Notes: generated from the letters alone by a model not told the origin. DNA of 25,017 bases from Phascolomyces articulosus (GCA_025677815.1 JAIXMP010000082.1:1-25017), one strand, 5' to 3'. Numbered from the stretch's first letter, positions 1 to 9,331 are shown. Numbers and translations: made by a program.

Positions 1-281
1 GATTTTACAGGATAGTGGTGTGGATGGATTAGAGGCAGATGATATACTATATGTCTGGGTATTATCAGTAGGTTCATGTTTTCTGGTCCTAAAATTTAAA
101 TTTAAATTGCTAAGAATAAGGTGAACATATTCATGCTTCATAATAATATTTTATATCTACATGGACAACATATTACCATATTTCTGCTGCCTTACAGCCA
201 AATTCAGTTTTGGCTTTCTTTTGACTTGCATTTTCTTGATATTCTAATGCAATTAAATCACGCTTATTATTTTTTTGATGA
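1..281. other. Left flank, no assignable gene
   Basis: This AT-rich stretch lies outside the first transposon. A plus-strand frame is open from base 2 to about 118 and contains DSGVDGLEADD, which looks mildly protein-like, but it has no start in the window and no recognised domain. It could be the last exon of a gene cut by the window edge. I see no RNA gene or repeat here. Confidence 0.3.
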
Positions 282-283
282 TA
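282..283. repeat. TA target-site duplication, left
   Basis: This is the TA dinucleotide directly before the left inverted repeat. Together with the TA at 6085-6086 it fits IS630/Tc1/mariner insertion at TA. Confidence 0.8.
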
Positions 284-1018
284 CAGGATTTTGCATTCTT
301 TTTGGTCCGCAAGGTGGAACTTTTTTTGCTAATAAAAAATGATTTTTGCACCAATGAAGGGTCATTTTTTTCGCATATAAAAATATCTTTCTTCGCTTAT
401 AAGAGCTATTTTTTTCATGTATAAGAGTAGATTTGTTCGCTTGTAAAGGATCGCTTTATTCGCCAATGAAAGTAGATTTGTTCACTTGTAAAGGATCGCT
501 TTGTTCGCCAATGAATGTAAGTTTATTCGCTTGTAAGGGATCACTTTGTTCGCCAATGAAAGTAAGTTTATTTGCTTATAAGATCATTTTATTCACCAGT
601 GAAAGTAAATTTATTCGCTTGTGAAAGGTAGAGATGTTCGTTAATAAAATAAGATTTTTTCACATATGAAGGGCAATAAGGTTCGTAACTGAAAGATGAT
701 GTTGTTCGCTTGTGAATACAGAATTTTTCACAAGTGAAGTGGAGGTTTTTCATGACTGGAGTTAATATTTTTTCGCAAATGAATCATACATTTTTCGTGT
801 TCGAAACATAACTTTTACATGATTAACCAAGCCTAATTTACACAATTGAAAGAGTACATTATTCGCATATGAAGGGATATGTTATTCACAAATAAATTAT
901 ATGATTATTCGCTTTTGATTTATATGTTTTCTATTAAAAAAATACACAATTTTCTTTTTTTATTTGCTTATTTTGTAGCATATGTTGTACAAACTTTCGA
1001 AAGTGAGCTTTTAGTTTC
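284..1018 (+). repeat. Left terminal inverted repeat, 735 bp
   Basis: This matches the reverse complement of 5306-6084 from the CAGGA end down to the sequence AGTGAGCTTTTAGTTTC. It is 44 bp shorter than the right arm, about one 45-bp unit of the internal array. Its inner third (about 930-1018) is not part of the array and lies immediately before the first transposase exon, so it probably holds that gene's promoter (inference). Confidence 0.9.
330..920 (+). repeat. Subterminal array of short palindromes, 22-23 bp period (left)
   Basis: About 25 degenerate copies of a TTCGCnnnTGAA-type core occur in direct orientation. Core starts that can be read off are 370, 392, 414, 436, 459, 481, 504, 526, 549, 571, 592, 614 and 637, so the spacing is 21-23 bp. 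TTCGC-TT-GTGAA is itself nearly palindromic. Variants are mostly TTCAC and TTTGC. In part of the array the units alternate as a 45-bp dimer (TTCGCTTGTAAAGG then TTCGCCAATGAAAG). This resembles an array of transposase-binding sites (inference). Confidence 0.85.
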
Positions 1019-1055
1019 CTTTGCTTTATCAATTTCCTTGGTTTAGTGACCATAA

Positions 1056-3235
1056 ATGTCTAGAGTGAATATAGTCAAGAATAGCAAAGCATTAAACAAC
1101 AGCTCTGGAAAGAAAGTTCCAAAACCAACTGCCGAAGAACTGGAAAAGGCGATGAAAGGACTCCATTCATTGACAGATGCAATCGAGAGAGAGAAAAAGT
1201 ATAGAATCCCTGATAATTACAACGTTGCCCTTTTAGCTACAAAATTTGCTTGTCTCAATCTCAATTCAGGTACATCTAACTGCATTGGTCATAATGAATA
1301 TATGAAATAGGTGTAAGGAGTATACTCATAATACTTAGTACTGCTCTTATAGATACCAACAATTAAAAATGAAAACCTGATGAGTACTTCTGTTGTTTAA
1401 GGATATCAAAAGCCCAAGTGATTTTTGAAGTTATAGGGTTTAATAGTCTACAATAGTAACCATTGGAAATAATAAAGTGTTTGAGAATTATAATCGCTAG
1501 TAATACACTTGTATAAAACAGAGAGTTTTGTGCGACCTTCAGATTTCTAGTGTTTTTCTTATTTGTAAAACTGCGTGTCTTTTCATTTTTAATTTTTTTA
1601 CAAAGTAAAGAAGAATGGCATCTCACAACAACAAACGCACTTTAGGAAAAGAAAAGAGCTTCCTAATCAACAATGCACTCCAGCCACCAGAAAATCGCGC
1701 AGACTCTTAGAGAGAGCCATGAGATCATTAAGGATAAATAATGAAGATAAATTGCCAGGTATGTATGTTACCTCATTGACCATTTCAATTTACGAAGTGT
1801 AGTACAGTATCCTTAAGTAATGTTATAGAAGAGGACACTGTAATGGATTCTTCAATTACTATAGTTCATGAAGAAGATCTTGATGCAGAATCTGCCAACT
1901 TCCAAGTTTCTTTTTCAGTTGATCAAGATCGTTTAAATCAACCTGGTGATATTATCAATGATGACACTGATGATGAAGGTAGTGATTCTAGTGATAGCGA
2001 GGACGATTCAGAAGACGAGTCAACATTATGCTCAATTGCACCCAACTTTCTTACTATTGGAAGCACTGCTGCAGCGGAGCAAGTGAACAAGAAGAAACAT
2101 TCCACCAAGATAGTTAAAAATCCCCGTGGTCGTTATACCAATTACGAATCTGATCTTTTAAGACAGCGTGCAGGAGAATTGCTTGGATCTGGATGGAGCT
2201 TCAGTAATATTGAAACTGATATGAAAGTACCAAAATCTACAATGGTAAACCATTACAAGCAATACAAAATTCGTAAAGGATTTGCTGCTCCAAAACGACA
2301 AAAGGCTCCACGTTTGTCGAAAATTACCAAAGATAGTAGCAACTTCCTAGTGCAAACTGTGTTGGAAAAAGAAAACACAGCTACACTACTGCAACTTGTA
2401 CATGCATATTTTTTGCGATTTCAAATAGTGCTATCACCATCTACCATATGGCGACATCTAGTGAGAAAGTGTGATGTCACTATCAAACGTGCTCATCTGT
2501 ATCCTGAACTCCGTACTGATGACGATACTAAAAATATGCGTAAGAAATTTGTGGAAACGTATATCCAAAGTGGAATTGCAAAGTATGGGAAAACTGTGTT
2601 TTTATTGATGAGGCGTCAGTTGCAGCTTCCATGAGAAGAAACTATGCATGGTCGTGTAAGGGTAAAGTAGCACATATCATATTGCCCAAGCTACGTACAA
2701 GATCCAAGACAATGATTGCTACTATATGTCATACAGGGATTGTTGACGTTTGTGTCAAGACCACTAAAGGTGGAACTCGAACTCAGGATTTTGTTGCTTT
2801 TTTGGAGCGTGTCATGGATAAACTTGATGAACAAGAGTTAGCACACAAAAACTGGAACATTATATATGATAACGCCCTAATCCACACAGCAACTCACATT
2901 GGCGAAAGGGTTATTGAGCGAGGTTACAATTTTATTGTTTACCTCGATACTCTCCCTTCCTCAACCCAATCGAAGAATTCTTTTCTAAGATTAAACTGTT
3001 GTTTCGTCAAGTTGACATCCCAGTTGAATCTATAAATAAGGCGAAGGAAAAGGAGAGTGAGGGAGAACCCTCAAAGAAGATAGAAAAGGAGACAGCTGAA
3101 GATATGGCATCAAAAGAAGTAGAAAAACGATTAACCAATGCGATGTGTGCAGTTACTAAGAATGACTACGAAAAATGGATCATGCACTCTACTCAATTTT
3201 TTGACCGTTGTCTAGCACTTGAAGATAACCTCTAG
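1056..3235 (+). pseudogene. First DDE transposase gene of the long-TIR element (spliced, frameshifted)
   Basis: This would encode the element's DNA-cutting transposase of roughly 600 residues. Three exons join in phase: 1056-1269, 1606-1758 and 1808-3235, with introns bounded by GGTACA...CAAAG and GGTATG...ACAG. Exon 3 encodes an acidic region (SDSSDSEDDSEDES) and a helix-turn-helix-like stretch (SNIETDMKVPKSTMVNHYK). The DDE domain follows: first Asp in DEASVAASMRRNYAW, second in WNIIYDNALIH, and the last residue in NPIEEFF. The D-E spacing is about 35, uncertain because of the break. Two frameshifts disrupt it: one in the T-run near 2599-2606, just before the first Asp, and one near 2943-2948, before NPIE. 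The C-terminal tail (about 3030-3235) is Lys/Glu-rich and ends similarly to the other gene. ATG 1056 is 38 bp inside the TIR. The exon 1 assignment is inferred from splice phase. Confidence 0.75.
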
Positions 3236-3705
3236 TTTTATTTTTTACTATAACTTTTCCCACCAGTATTATCTATATGATATATTAATTAAAACCATGT
3301 TATTGATTTGTCTACTACCTCTTTTTGTTCTTACCTTCTCTCTATTTTATCAATTTATTATTGTTTTTTAATATTATCTTTCTATAGTTATAGGCTTTTA
3401 CTTACTCACTTTAGTTATTAATTATGAGTAGGATATAACGTCAACTAATCTAGTAAGGAACAGATAAAAGGTATAGATAATTTCTTTTTAATAGTACTAA
3501 AAGAGAAAAAAAAAGAAAGATAAAGCAAGAATAAAAATAACAGTAAGAGGTCAATGATAGAAGAAAATAAAGAATAATAAAGAGAAGGTTATTGATATGT
3601 TAGGCAAAAAAAGAAGAAAAAGAAAACATATATAGTAGTATAATAAATGAAAGACAGAATACATTTTAAAAATCCAATAGTAAAGTTAAAGTTGAATGAA
3701 GCTCA
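3236..3705. other. Intergenic region between the convergent transposase genes
   Basis: This is AT-rich DNA between the two facing 3' ends, with purine-rich runs (3490-3660) on the plus strand. No open frame of note is present. It presumably holds the 3' untranslated and polyadenylation regions of both genes, but I see no clear bidirectional terminator. Confidence 0.5.
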
Positions 3706-5249
3706 TCAGTAAAATCTATCCAAGCAATCTTCACATCCACATTCAAAATAATACTTGAATATGTTATTAATTTCGGTAGTTTTTAAACTATGAATGACTT
3801 TCGTCATACGATTTTCACAGTTGTCTAGCAGATCATTTTTTTCTAAAGCTTTTCTATTATATCATAGTTCAACAATATCATGAAAAAGGCCATCAATGGG
3901 ATTGATAGTCTCTTCACATGGGGGGAGAAAGAAAACCTTGTAACCACGTTGACGAACAGTATCAGACAACATGATTTTTGTCTCCTCCTGAGCATCATCG
4001 AAGATAATAGACCATTCTTTATCTATATGATCGCTGACATCCATTAACGACAAAATTCTTTGTAAAAATTGACGAATATTTCTTTCGTCAGTAGGTCCCT
4101 TAAAGTATTTGACTGTATGACAAAGAATTTCTGTAGGGCTTGCAGCAACAAGGGAAACAAGGAATGGTGCTAATTGATCCCACTCTTTCTTAACCCTAGG
4201 CTCATATTTTCTGCCTTCAGCTTCTGCTTTGGCTTTTCTGCCCTCTTGTTGCTTAGGTCAACATAAGTACGACGAACATTGGTGTCATATGCACCTTCGC
4301 CAACAAAAATACATCGTTTTGGATCAACACCCCTTTCATATAGGGTATGAAGACAAGCTACCTTCGATGCTAAGAACTGCGAGTGTCTTGGGGTGGTTGT
4401 TCGGAAACGTTTTTAAACGCTGCATTGTAATGCGAAAATGCTTTGACACGTACTTCTTCAATTTCTCTTCCATAGCATCTACATCCTTGAATTTTCTCAT
4501 AAATTCAGCATATATTTCGTGATGTCCTGTAACGCTATGTTGATCGACAAATCTAAGCAAAAACTTGTACATCGCATCGTTAACATTTAGTTCTCTTTTC
4601 GCTGGCCCACGCTTTTTTGTTTTTAACGAATGGGTTGCTCGATAGCACTTTTGCTGATCTCGAAAGGTAGAATACTTGATATTATTTTCTTTGGCAACCT
4701 GCAAAGACGACTTTCCTTGTTGTAACTCTCTTATAGCTTCTGAAGCGTTATCAAGATCTTGTCGATTATATGGGCCCCTTTTTTTCTTACGTGATATAGT
4801 ATCCGCCGCATCCATGTTGGTATCTTCGTCGTTATCTTCTTCCTGAATTTCCTCACCAAGTAAACGAGGGCGTTTATCTTGGTGTGTATCTGCAACAAAA
4901 ATAAATTATTTTACAGCATATAAGTATTTTCATAGCTGATTATAGCAATGACTTTCATTTATTTCAAATCTAGTAAACTAAACCGAGTGATCGAGTTATT
5001 ATTTTGAAAAATTATTTCTAAATTACCATCAGCATCGCTGTTGTTAGTTCCATCAAAACTTAATTCACTGAAATTATGTGTTAGTCAGCTAACTGAACCT
5101 GGTGCTTCAGACATTCTCGAAAGAGTGTCTGCAGCAGACATTTCTTCAGTTGAAGGTGTTTCATTGTTTGATCGATGTCGTTTGCTTTGAGTAGCATTAC
5201 TTTCATTTGGTGGAGAAGGTGAGCGAACACGTTTATCAGGTTGTTGCAT
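3706..5249 (-). pseudogene. Second, divergent DDE transposase-like gene of the long-TIR element (broken)
   Basis: This gene starts at ATG 5249-5247, just inside the right TIR. Exon 1 (5249-5027) and exon 2 (4889-3706) join in phase across a 137-nt intron with donor GGTAAT and acceptor TTGCAG. Visible parts are a basic/acidic N-terminus, a pipsqueak-like helix-turn-helix (ASEAIRELQQGKSSLQVAKE), and a DDE-like core: FVGEGAYDTN, then WSIIFDDAQEETK, then NPIDGLF. The first position, normally Asp in F[VI]DE, is Gly here. The last two acidic residues are 34 apart with a final Asp. Lesions are TGA at 5087-5085, frameshifts near 4370-4400 and 4245-4260, and TGA at about 3864-3862, after which the frame continues to 3706. 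The C-terminal tail (RMTKVIHSL...CEDCLDRF) resembles that of the first gene, so the two are probably ancient paralogues. It could be an accessory or regulatory protein instead of a nuclease. Confidence 0.7.
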
Positions 5250-5305
5250 TTTGTTTAAAAAAATATGATATAAAGAGAGTAACTTTTAGACTCTTAACTT
5301 AAACT

Positions 5306-6084
5306 GAAACTAAAAGCTCACTTTCGAAAGTTTGTACAACATATGCTACAAAATAAGCAAATAAAAAAAGAAAATTGTGTATTTTTTTAATAGAAAACAT
5401 ATAAATCAAAAGCGAATAATCATATAATTTATTTGTGAATAACATATCCCTTCATACGCGAATAATGTACTCTTTCAATTGTGTAAATTAGGCTTGGTTA
5501 ATCATGTAAAAGTTATGTTTCGAACACGAAAAATGTATGATTCATTTGTGAAAAAATATTAACTCCAGTCAGAAAAACCTCCACTTCACTTGTGAAAAAT
5601 TCTGTATTCACAAGCGAACAACATCATCTTTCAGTTACGAACCTTATTGCCCTTCATATGTGAAAAAATCTTATTTTATTAACGAACATCTCTACCTTTC
5701 ACAAGCGAATAAATTTACTTTCACTGGTGAATAAAATGATCTTATAAGCAAATAAACTTACTTTCATTGGCGAACAACGTGATCCCTTATAAGTGAATAA
5801 ACTTACATTCATTAGCGAATAAAGCGATCCTTTACAAGCGAATAAACTTACTTTCATTGATGAACAAAGTGATCCTTTACAAGTGAGCAAATCTACTTTC
5901 ATTGGCGAATAAAGCGATCCTTTATAAGCGAACAAATCTACTCTTATACATGAAAAAAATAGCTCTTATAAGCGAAGAAAGATATTTTTATATGTGAAAA
6001 AAATGACCCTTTATTAGTGAAAAAATCATTTTTTATTAGCAAAAAAAGTTCCACCTTGCAGACCAAAAAGAATGCAAAGTCCTG
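5306..6084 (-). repeat. Right terminal inverted repeat, 779 bp
   Basis: This is the reverse complement of 284-1018, with about one additional 45-bp array unit. Many of the differences between the arms are C/T or G/A changes at the CG of the repeat core (for example TTCGC against TTCAC). The inner edge is GAAACTAAAAGCTCAC at 5306. Confidence 0.9.
5405..6045 (-). repeat. Subterminal palindrome array (right)
   Basis: This mirrors the left array, with cores read as TTCACAAGCGAA-type units on the plus strand at about 22-bp spacing. It contains one more 45-bp dimer than the left. The apparent 15-residue repeat peptide in one frame is a by-product of the 45-bp unit. Confidence 0.85.
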
Positions 6085-6086
6085 TA
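6085..6086. repeat. TA target-site duplication, right
   Basis: This TA directly follows the terminal CCTG and pairs with 282-283. Confidence 0.8.
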
Positions 6087-6157
6087 TTTTCCTCAGCCAT
6101 TCTTTGGGGAGGTTTTTAGTTGTTGTAAGTCTTTAACATCTATGAAAAGATCATTAC

Positions 6158-6591
6158 TGTTGTATCTAACATACAATGGCTTCATAATAAATAATAATTC
6201 TTCATTATTATTATTATTATTACTGTCATTCATCCTATATCTCACTTGTGCGGTGATTCTATTTGGATAATTACTTATGTTACACATAGTATTGCACCAT
6301 CCTCTTTCACATATTGTTAATTATGCTGGATCACACAATCCTTCTAACGATATTATTTATGGTCTACTTAAATATACTGTCCTCATAACATGCAATCCAA
6401 ATGATGCAATCTATATTCTAATATTACACTATAATGTACAAGTTGTAATAGTCCATCTATGATGAGCACTTTCTTATAAATAGAGAGATTATTTTTTATC
6501 TTAATAAACTTTAGTTGATTATTTTGGGTCTCGTGGACTTATCTCGTCTCCTTTTATTCTTTTTATTGATTGATTTCTCTCTGATACAATA
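6158..6591 (+). repeat. Solo LTR of the chromovirus family (plus orientation)
   Basis: It begins TGTTGTATCTAACATACAATGG and ends GATACAATA, where the related LTR at 22838-23278 ends GATACAACA. Shared blocks with that LTR, read on the minus strand there, include CATACAATGGCTTC, ATCTATGATGAGCA, ATAAATAGAGAGATTATTTTTT and ATTATTTTGGGTCTC. The length is 434 bp against 441 bp. No gag/pol sequence or polypurine tract adjoins it, and I find no clear target duplication (ATTAC against GTATG). It is most likely an old solo LTR. Confidence 0.75.
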
Positions 6592-7945
6592 GTATGTACA
6601 TACTTGGTATTTAGTGATTTTACTATGAGTATATAGTCATCTATTGTATTGTTGGAATTTTTTTTTTTTTATAACTCACTACCTGCATAGTATATACTTA
6701 CCTCTTCCCTCACACATCGCCTTAATCTAAGTACTCTTTTCCATTTAATCCTAGCCTCCACTTTACAACTGAAATTGTGTAAGTTTCTTTGTTGGATTGT
6801 CAGCTTCTCCCTTTCATTATATTCTGGTTGTTCTCTTTATCTTTTACTATGGTTATCCAAAAAAATAAAAAATAAAAATAAAAATAAAAACTAACCTGAA
6901 TTAACTGCTGGATACTAATGCCATTGCTAATACCATTATAGCTTTTGCAATTACTGAGTATTATATTGCTATGTTATGTTTCTATTATTTTCTTTTTTGA
7001 GATTGGACCATTTTATCAAATAAAAAAAAAACATAAAAATGAAAAAGATAAGGAAGAGTAGAACATGTAGCAGTCATGAATTTATATAATCTTTATGCCA
7101 ACACTTTGACTTCTATATATACTAACTCATGCTACATAATACTTTGTTTTATGAACCCATTAATAATAAATGCATTATAAACTATAAATATATGTAAATA
7201 AAGATGAATTTATATATATAGTAGTATAAAAAATAAAAAACTTTTAGCCATAATTAATTGTTTTTTATCAACAGATTATTCTTATTTAGCATGAAAAATA
7301 TATTACCTTTCACAGATTATAAGTTTTTATTATGAATAACACTACTTTTACTATGAAAATTATTATATTCTTATCATAAATTTTATTTCATTATATATAG
7401 ATTATCTAGAAGTGCTCCATAGATTATGTGATATTCAGTGTGATTATTCAAAATATTTAGCTTAAATATTAAAAACCATAGTATAGATATAAAAAACATT
7501 AGGCACTAATATAAAAATTATTGAGCGCAAAAATAAAAAAAGTTAGTATGAAAATTAAAAACATTGAGCACAAACATAAAAAAAGTTGGTGTGAAAATTA
7601 AAAACATTCAGTATAGAGATTAAAAATATTTGGTATGAAAATTAAAAATGTTTTGTATGAAAAAAAAAAACTACTATCACAATTTCAAAAAACACATTAG
7701 CAATTATAAAAACACTATAGTCAACTTCTTATGAAAAAACCTATATATAAAAAATCATAACCTTATCTAAAAGCTTAATAATTTAGATTGTTTCTCATAG
7801 ATAAGGATCATTAAAAATAGGATAGTTAATCAACCTATCTATCCACAGATAAACCTTTAGAGTAAATATTTTACTAGTATGATTTGGTTAGTCAACTAGG
7901 ATTCTTAGGTTTAATCTATTATTATGAAGTCATATGCCCAGCTGA
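6592..7945. other. Gene-free AT-rich region
   Basis: No supportable coding region is present. It contains a T-run near 6658-6671, an (AAAAAT)n-like run at about 6859-6890, and the phased A-tract array annotated separately. The rest is low-complexity AT sequence. Confidence 0.6.
7461..7720 (+). repeat. Degenerate A-tract tandem array, about 21.8 bp period
   Basis: Units of the type GTATGAAAATTAAAAACATT begin at 7481, 7503, 7525, 7546, 7568, 7589, 7611, 7633 and 7655, with weaker flanking units. Each unit carries one or two A-tracts in register with two helical turns, so the DNA is probably intrinsically curved. It may be a remnant of a transposon end, but no partner inverted repeat is visible in the window. 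Confidence 0.6.
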
Positions 7946-7971
7946 AGACGAATTTCTTTTAAAATTCGTCT
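7946..7971. other. Perfect 10-bp stem hairpin
   Basis: AGACGAATTT and AAATTCGTCT form a perfect inverted repeat around a 6-nt loop, 22 bp upstream of the tRNA gene. The function is unknown. Confidence 0.55.
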
Positions 7972-7993
7972 CAGACGCGACCCTTCATCGGAA

Positions 7994-8066
7994 GGGGATG
8001 TAGCTCAAATGGTAGAGCGCTCGCTTAGCATGCGAGAGGTACTGGGATCGATGCCCAGCTTCTCCA
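7994..8066 (+). tRNA. tRNA-Ala (AGC)
   Basis: This is a 73-nt cloverleaf with no intron and no encoded CCA. The D arm is GCTC/GAGC. The anticodon arm is CTCGC-TTAGCAT-GCGAG with anticodon AGC (decoded as inosine at the wobble position in eukaryotes). The T arm is CTGGG-ATCGATG-CCCAG and the discriminator is A. The acceptor stem GGGGATG/CTTCTCC has one G-U pair and one U-U mismatch at pair 6-67. The internal A box (TAGCTCAAATGGTAGAG) and B box (GGATCGATGCC) fit RNA polymerase III. A T5 run at about 8105 may be its terminator. The stem mismatch leaves some doubt whether this copy is fully functional. Confidence 0.9.
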
Positions 8067-8144
8067 CTTCATAATCTCTTTATTAATATAACTATTAATT
8101 AGTTATTTTTAATACTGAGCATATAATTTTTATTACTGTGTCAT

Positions 8145-8282
8145 TGTCGTAATTATTTTTGGCGGATAATACCATAGCCAATAGGAATAATAAAGATAAT
8201 AAGATATTTTTAGATATAAAATAATTGTACAAGAAGTATCCAAAAAAAGGAAAAGGGTAACACCGATAATTCTGCTACGACA
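8145..8282 (-). repeat. 3' LTR of the Gag-Pro element, 138 bp
   Basis: On the plus strand it begins TGTCGTAATTATTTTTGG and ends CTGCTACGACA, so the ends form the inverted pair TGTCGTA/TACGACA. It differs from the other LTR at two sites (GGCGG/GGCAG and ACCAT/ACCGT). This is short for an LTR. Confidence 0.93.
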
Positions 8283-8298
8283 ATATCCTCCCCTCAGA
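8283..8298 (-). other. Polypurine tract of the Gag-Pro element
   Basis: The minus-strand sequence TCTGAGGGGAGGATAT lies directly before the 3' LTR. This is the expected position and composition for the plus-strand priming site. Confidence 0.75.
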
Positions 8299-9331
8299 AT
8301 GTTGTATGTCCTCGAACAACAGCAATTCGATCAGCAGCTTCCAGATGACGACGTTCCGCAACGCGGACAGCAGTAGGATCATACCATGGATCAGTCAGTG
8401 GTTGTCTACCAACATGAATTGGATGCAAACGATCAGTGTCAATTGCATGTTCCACATCCCGTACTGGTGGTAAACCTGGAAGCTTATCTTGAAACACATC
8501 CTTGTATTCTGTAATCAATGCCTCGACGTCCTTGTTTGGCAACGTCTTTGATTTGATATCTTCTGGCTTGACATAACACAAAAACAGTTCCTTGATATTC
8601 TTTGCACGATCCAAACGTTGTACTTGATGGTGGGATAATAGGTAAGACAGTTCTGGGATTGAGCGCTTATGATGAGGACGTAGAATATATTCTTGATTAT
8701 TTTTGTTAACCTTCCATATATCGAGCTCCCAATCAGGTGTAGGTTGGACAGTCTTAAGCCAATCACGACCAAGGATCAAATCAAATTTGGTATCGAGAAC
8801 ATACGCCACGACCTGATGTTTAAAGCCTTGTGCATCCAAAGCTAGTGTAGCTTGCTTGTTAATGGATAAGATATGACCACCAGCGGTTTCAACATCACGA
8901 CCTTGTACAAATTTGGTTGGTAATCCCATAGCGATTTCAGATGACACATACGATCCCGTAGCACCACAATCAATCAAAACCTTCACATCATGACCATTAC
9001 ACGACATCAAATACAGTGGCAATTCGGTTTCTTTTATTGATAATAACGAGTCAAAATAATCACTATCTTTTTCTAATGTTTGTGCCAATAATTCAGATTC
9101 CGCATCTTGTTCCTCAGACAAATTGATCAACTCTCCTTCTGGCACCACTCGTTCTTCTTTTTGGATAGCATTAAGGGATGGAAATGAACGCGAAGGGACT
9201 CCCTTTAATCCCGACGCGTTTGGCCTTTTCCCTGGTACGATTGTCCTTGATATTGGTTTTTGGATCGATTTTGACGGCGGGGAGACGAACAGAAACGAGC
9301 AATGTGACCAAGGCCACCACAATTGTAACAA
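8294..9331 (-). CDS. Aspartic protease with truncated Pol (Gag-Pro element)
   Basis: This frame overlaps the end of gag and is probably reached by ribosomal frameshifting, so the 5' coordinate marks the overlap, not a start codon. A retropepsin-type active site is visible as VLIDCGATGSYVS near residue 120 (Cys in place of the usual Ser/Thr), followed by the conserved DLILGRDWL. The protease would cut Gag in the particle. Next comes the linker that normally leads into reverse transcriptase (ITEYKDVFQDKLPGLPP, then VEHAIDT). The RT palm never begins. The protein instead continues through RQPLTDPWYDPTAVRVAERR to a stop 11 bp from the LTR. That tail may be the C-terminus of the parental Pol, joined by an in-frame internal deletion (inference). 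There is no internal stop. Confidence 0.85.
   Translation of the reverse strand: MLQLWWPWSHCSFLFVSPPSKSIQKPISRTIVPGKRPNASGLKGVPSRSFPSLNAIQKEERVVPEGELINLSEEQDAESELLAQTLEKDSDYFDSLLSIKETELPLYLMSCNGHDVKVLIDCGATGSYVSSEIAMGLPTKFVQGRDVETAGGHILSINKQATLALDAQGFKHQVVAYVLDTKFDLILGRDWLKTVQPTPDWELDIWKVNKNNQEYILRPHHKRSIPELSYLLSHHQVQRLDRAKNIKELFLCYVKPEDIKSKTLPNKDVEALITEYKDVFQDKLPGLPPVRDVEHAIDTDRLHPIHVGRQPLTDPWYDPTAVRVAERRHLEAADRIAVVRGHTTF

Larger units (their letters stand above)
284..6084. mobile_element. Tc1/mariner-type DNA transposon with long TIRs and two convergent transposase genes
   Basis: The element begins CAGGATTTTGCATTC and ends with the near-perfect complement GAATGCAAAGTCCTG. A TA lies on each side (282-283 and 6085-6086), the hallmark of Tc1/mariner insertion. 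The TIRs are 735 bp (left) and 779 bp (right). Inside, one DDE transposase-like gene runs rightward (1056-3235) and a second, distinct one runs leftward (5249-3706), each starting just inside a TIR. Standard Tc1/mariner elements are 1.3-2.5 kb with one gene, so length, gene number and TIR structure are all unusual. Both genes carry frameshifts or stops, so this copy is not autonomous. Assignment to the superfamily rests on the TA duplication, CAG ends and D..D..NPI[E/D] signatures; the subfamily is unknown. Confidence 0.88.

Noticed and set aside
433..624. Open frame encoding a 15-residue repeat protein (FACKGSLCSPMKVSL-type), mirrored at 5699-5935
   Set aside because: It is the 45-bp dimer of the TIR array read in frame, with no coding logic, and it exists in both inverted repeats.
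330..920. CRISPR-like regularly spaced repeats
   Set aside because: Units are contiguous and degenerate with no distinct spacers, lie inside transposon TIRs, and the genome is eukaryotic.
5068..5098. A second intron in the second transposase gene
   Set aside because: The interval would be only 31 nt and the flanking coding sequence stays in one frame across it, so an in-frame TGA is the better reading.
6158..6591. 5' LTR of a full element starting at 6.2 kb
   Set aside because: No primer-binding site, gag or pol follows it; the next 1.3 kb is noncoding.
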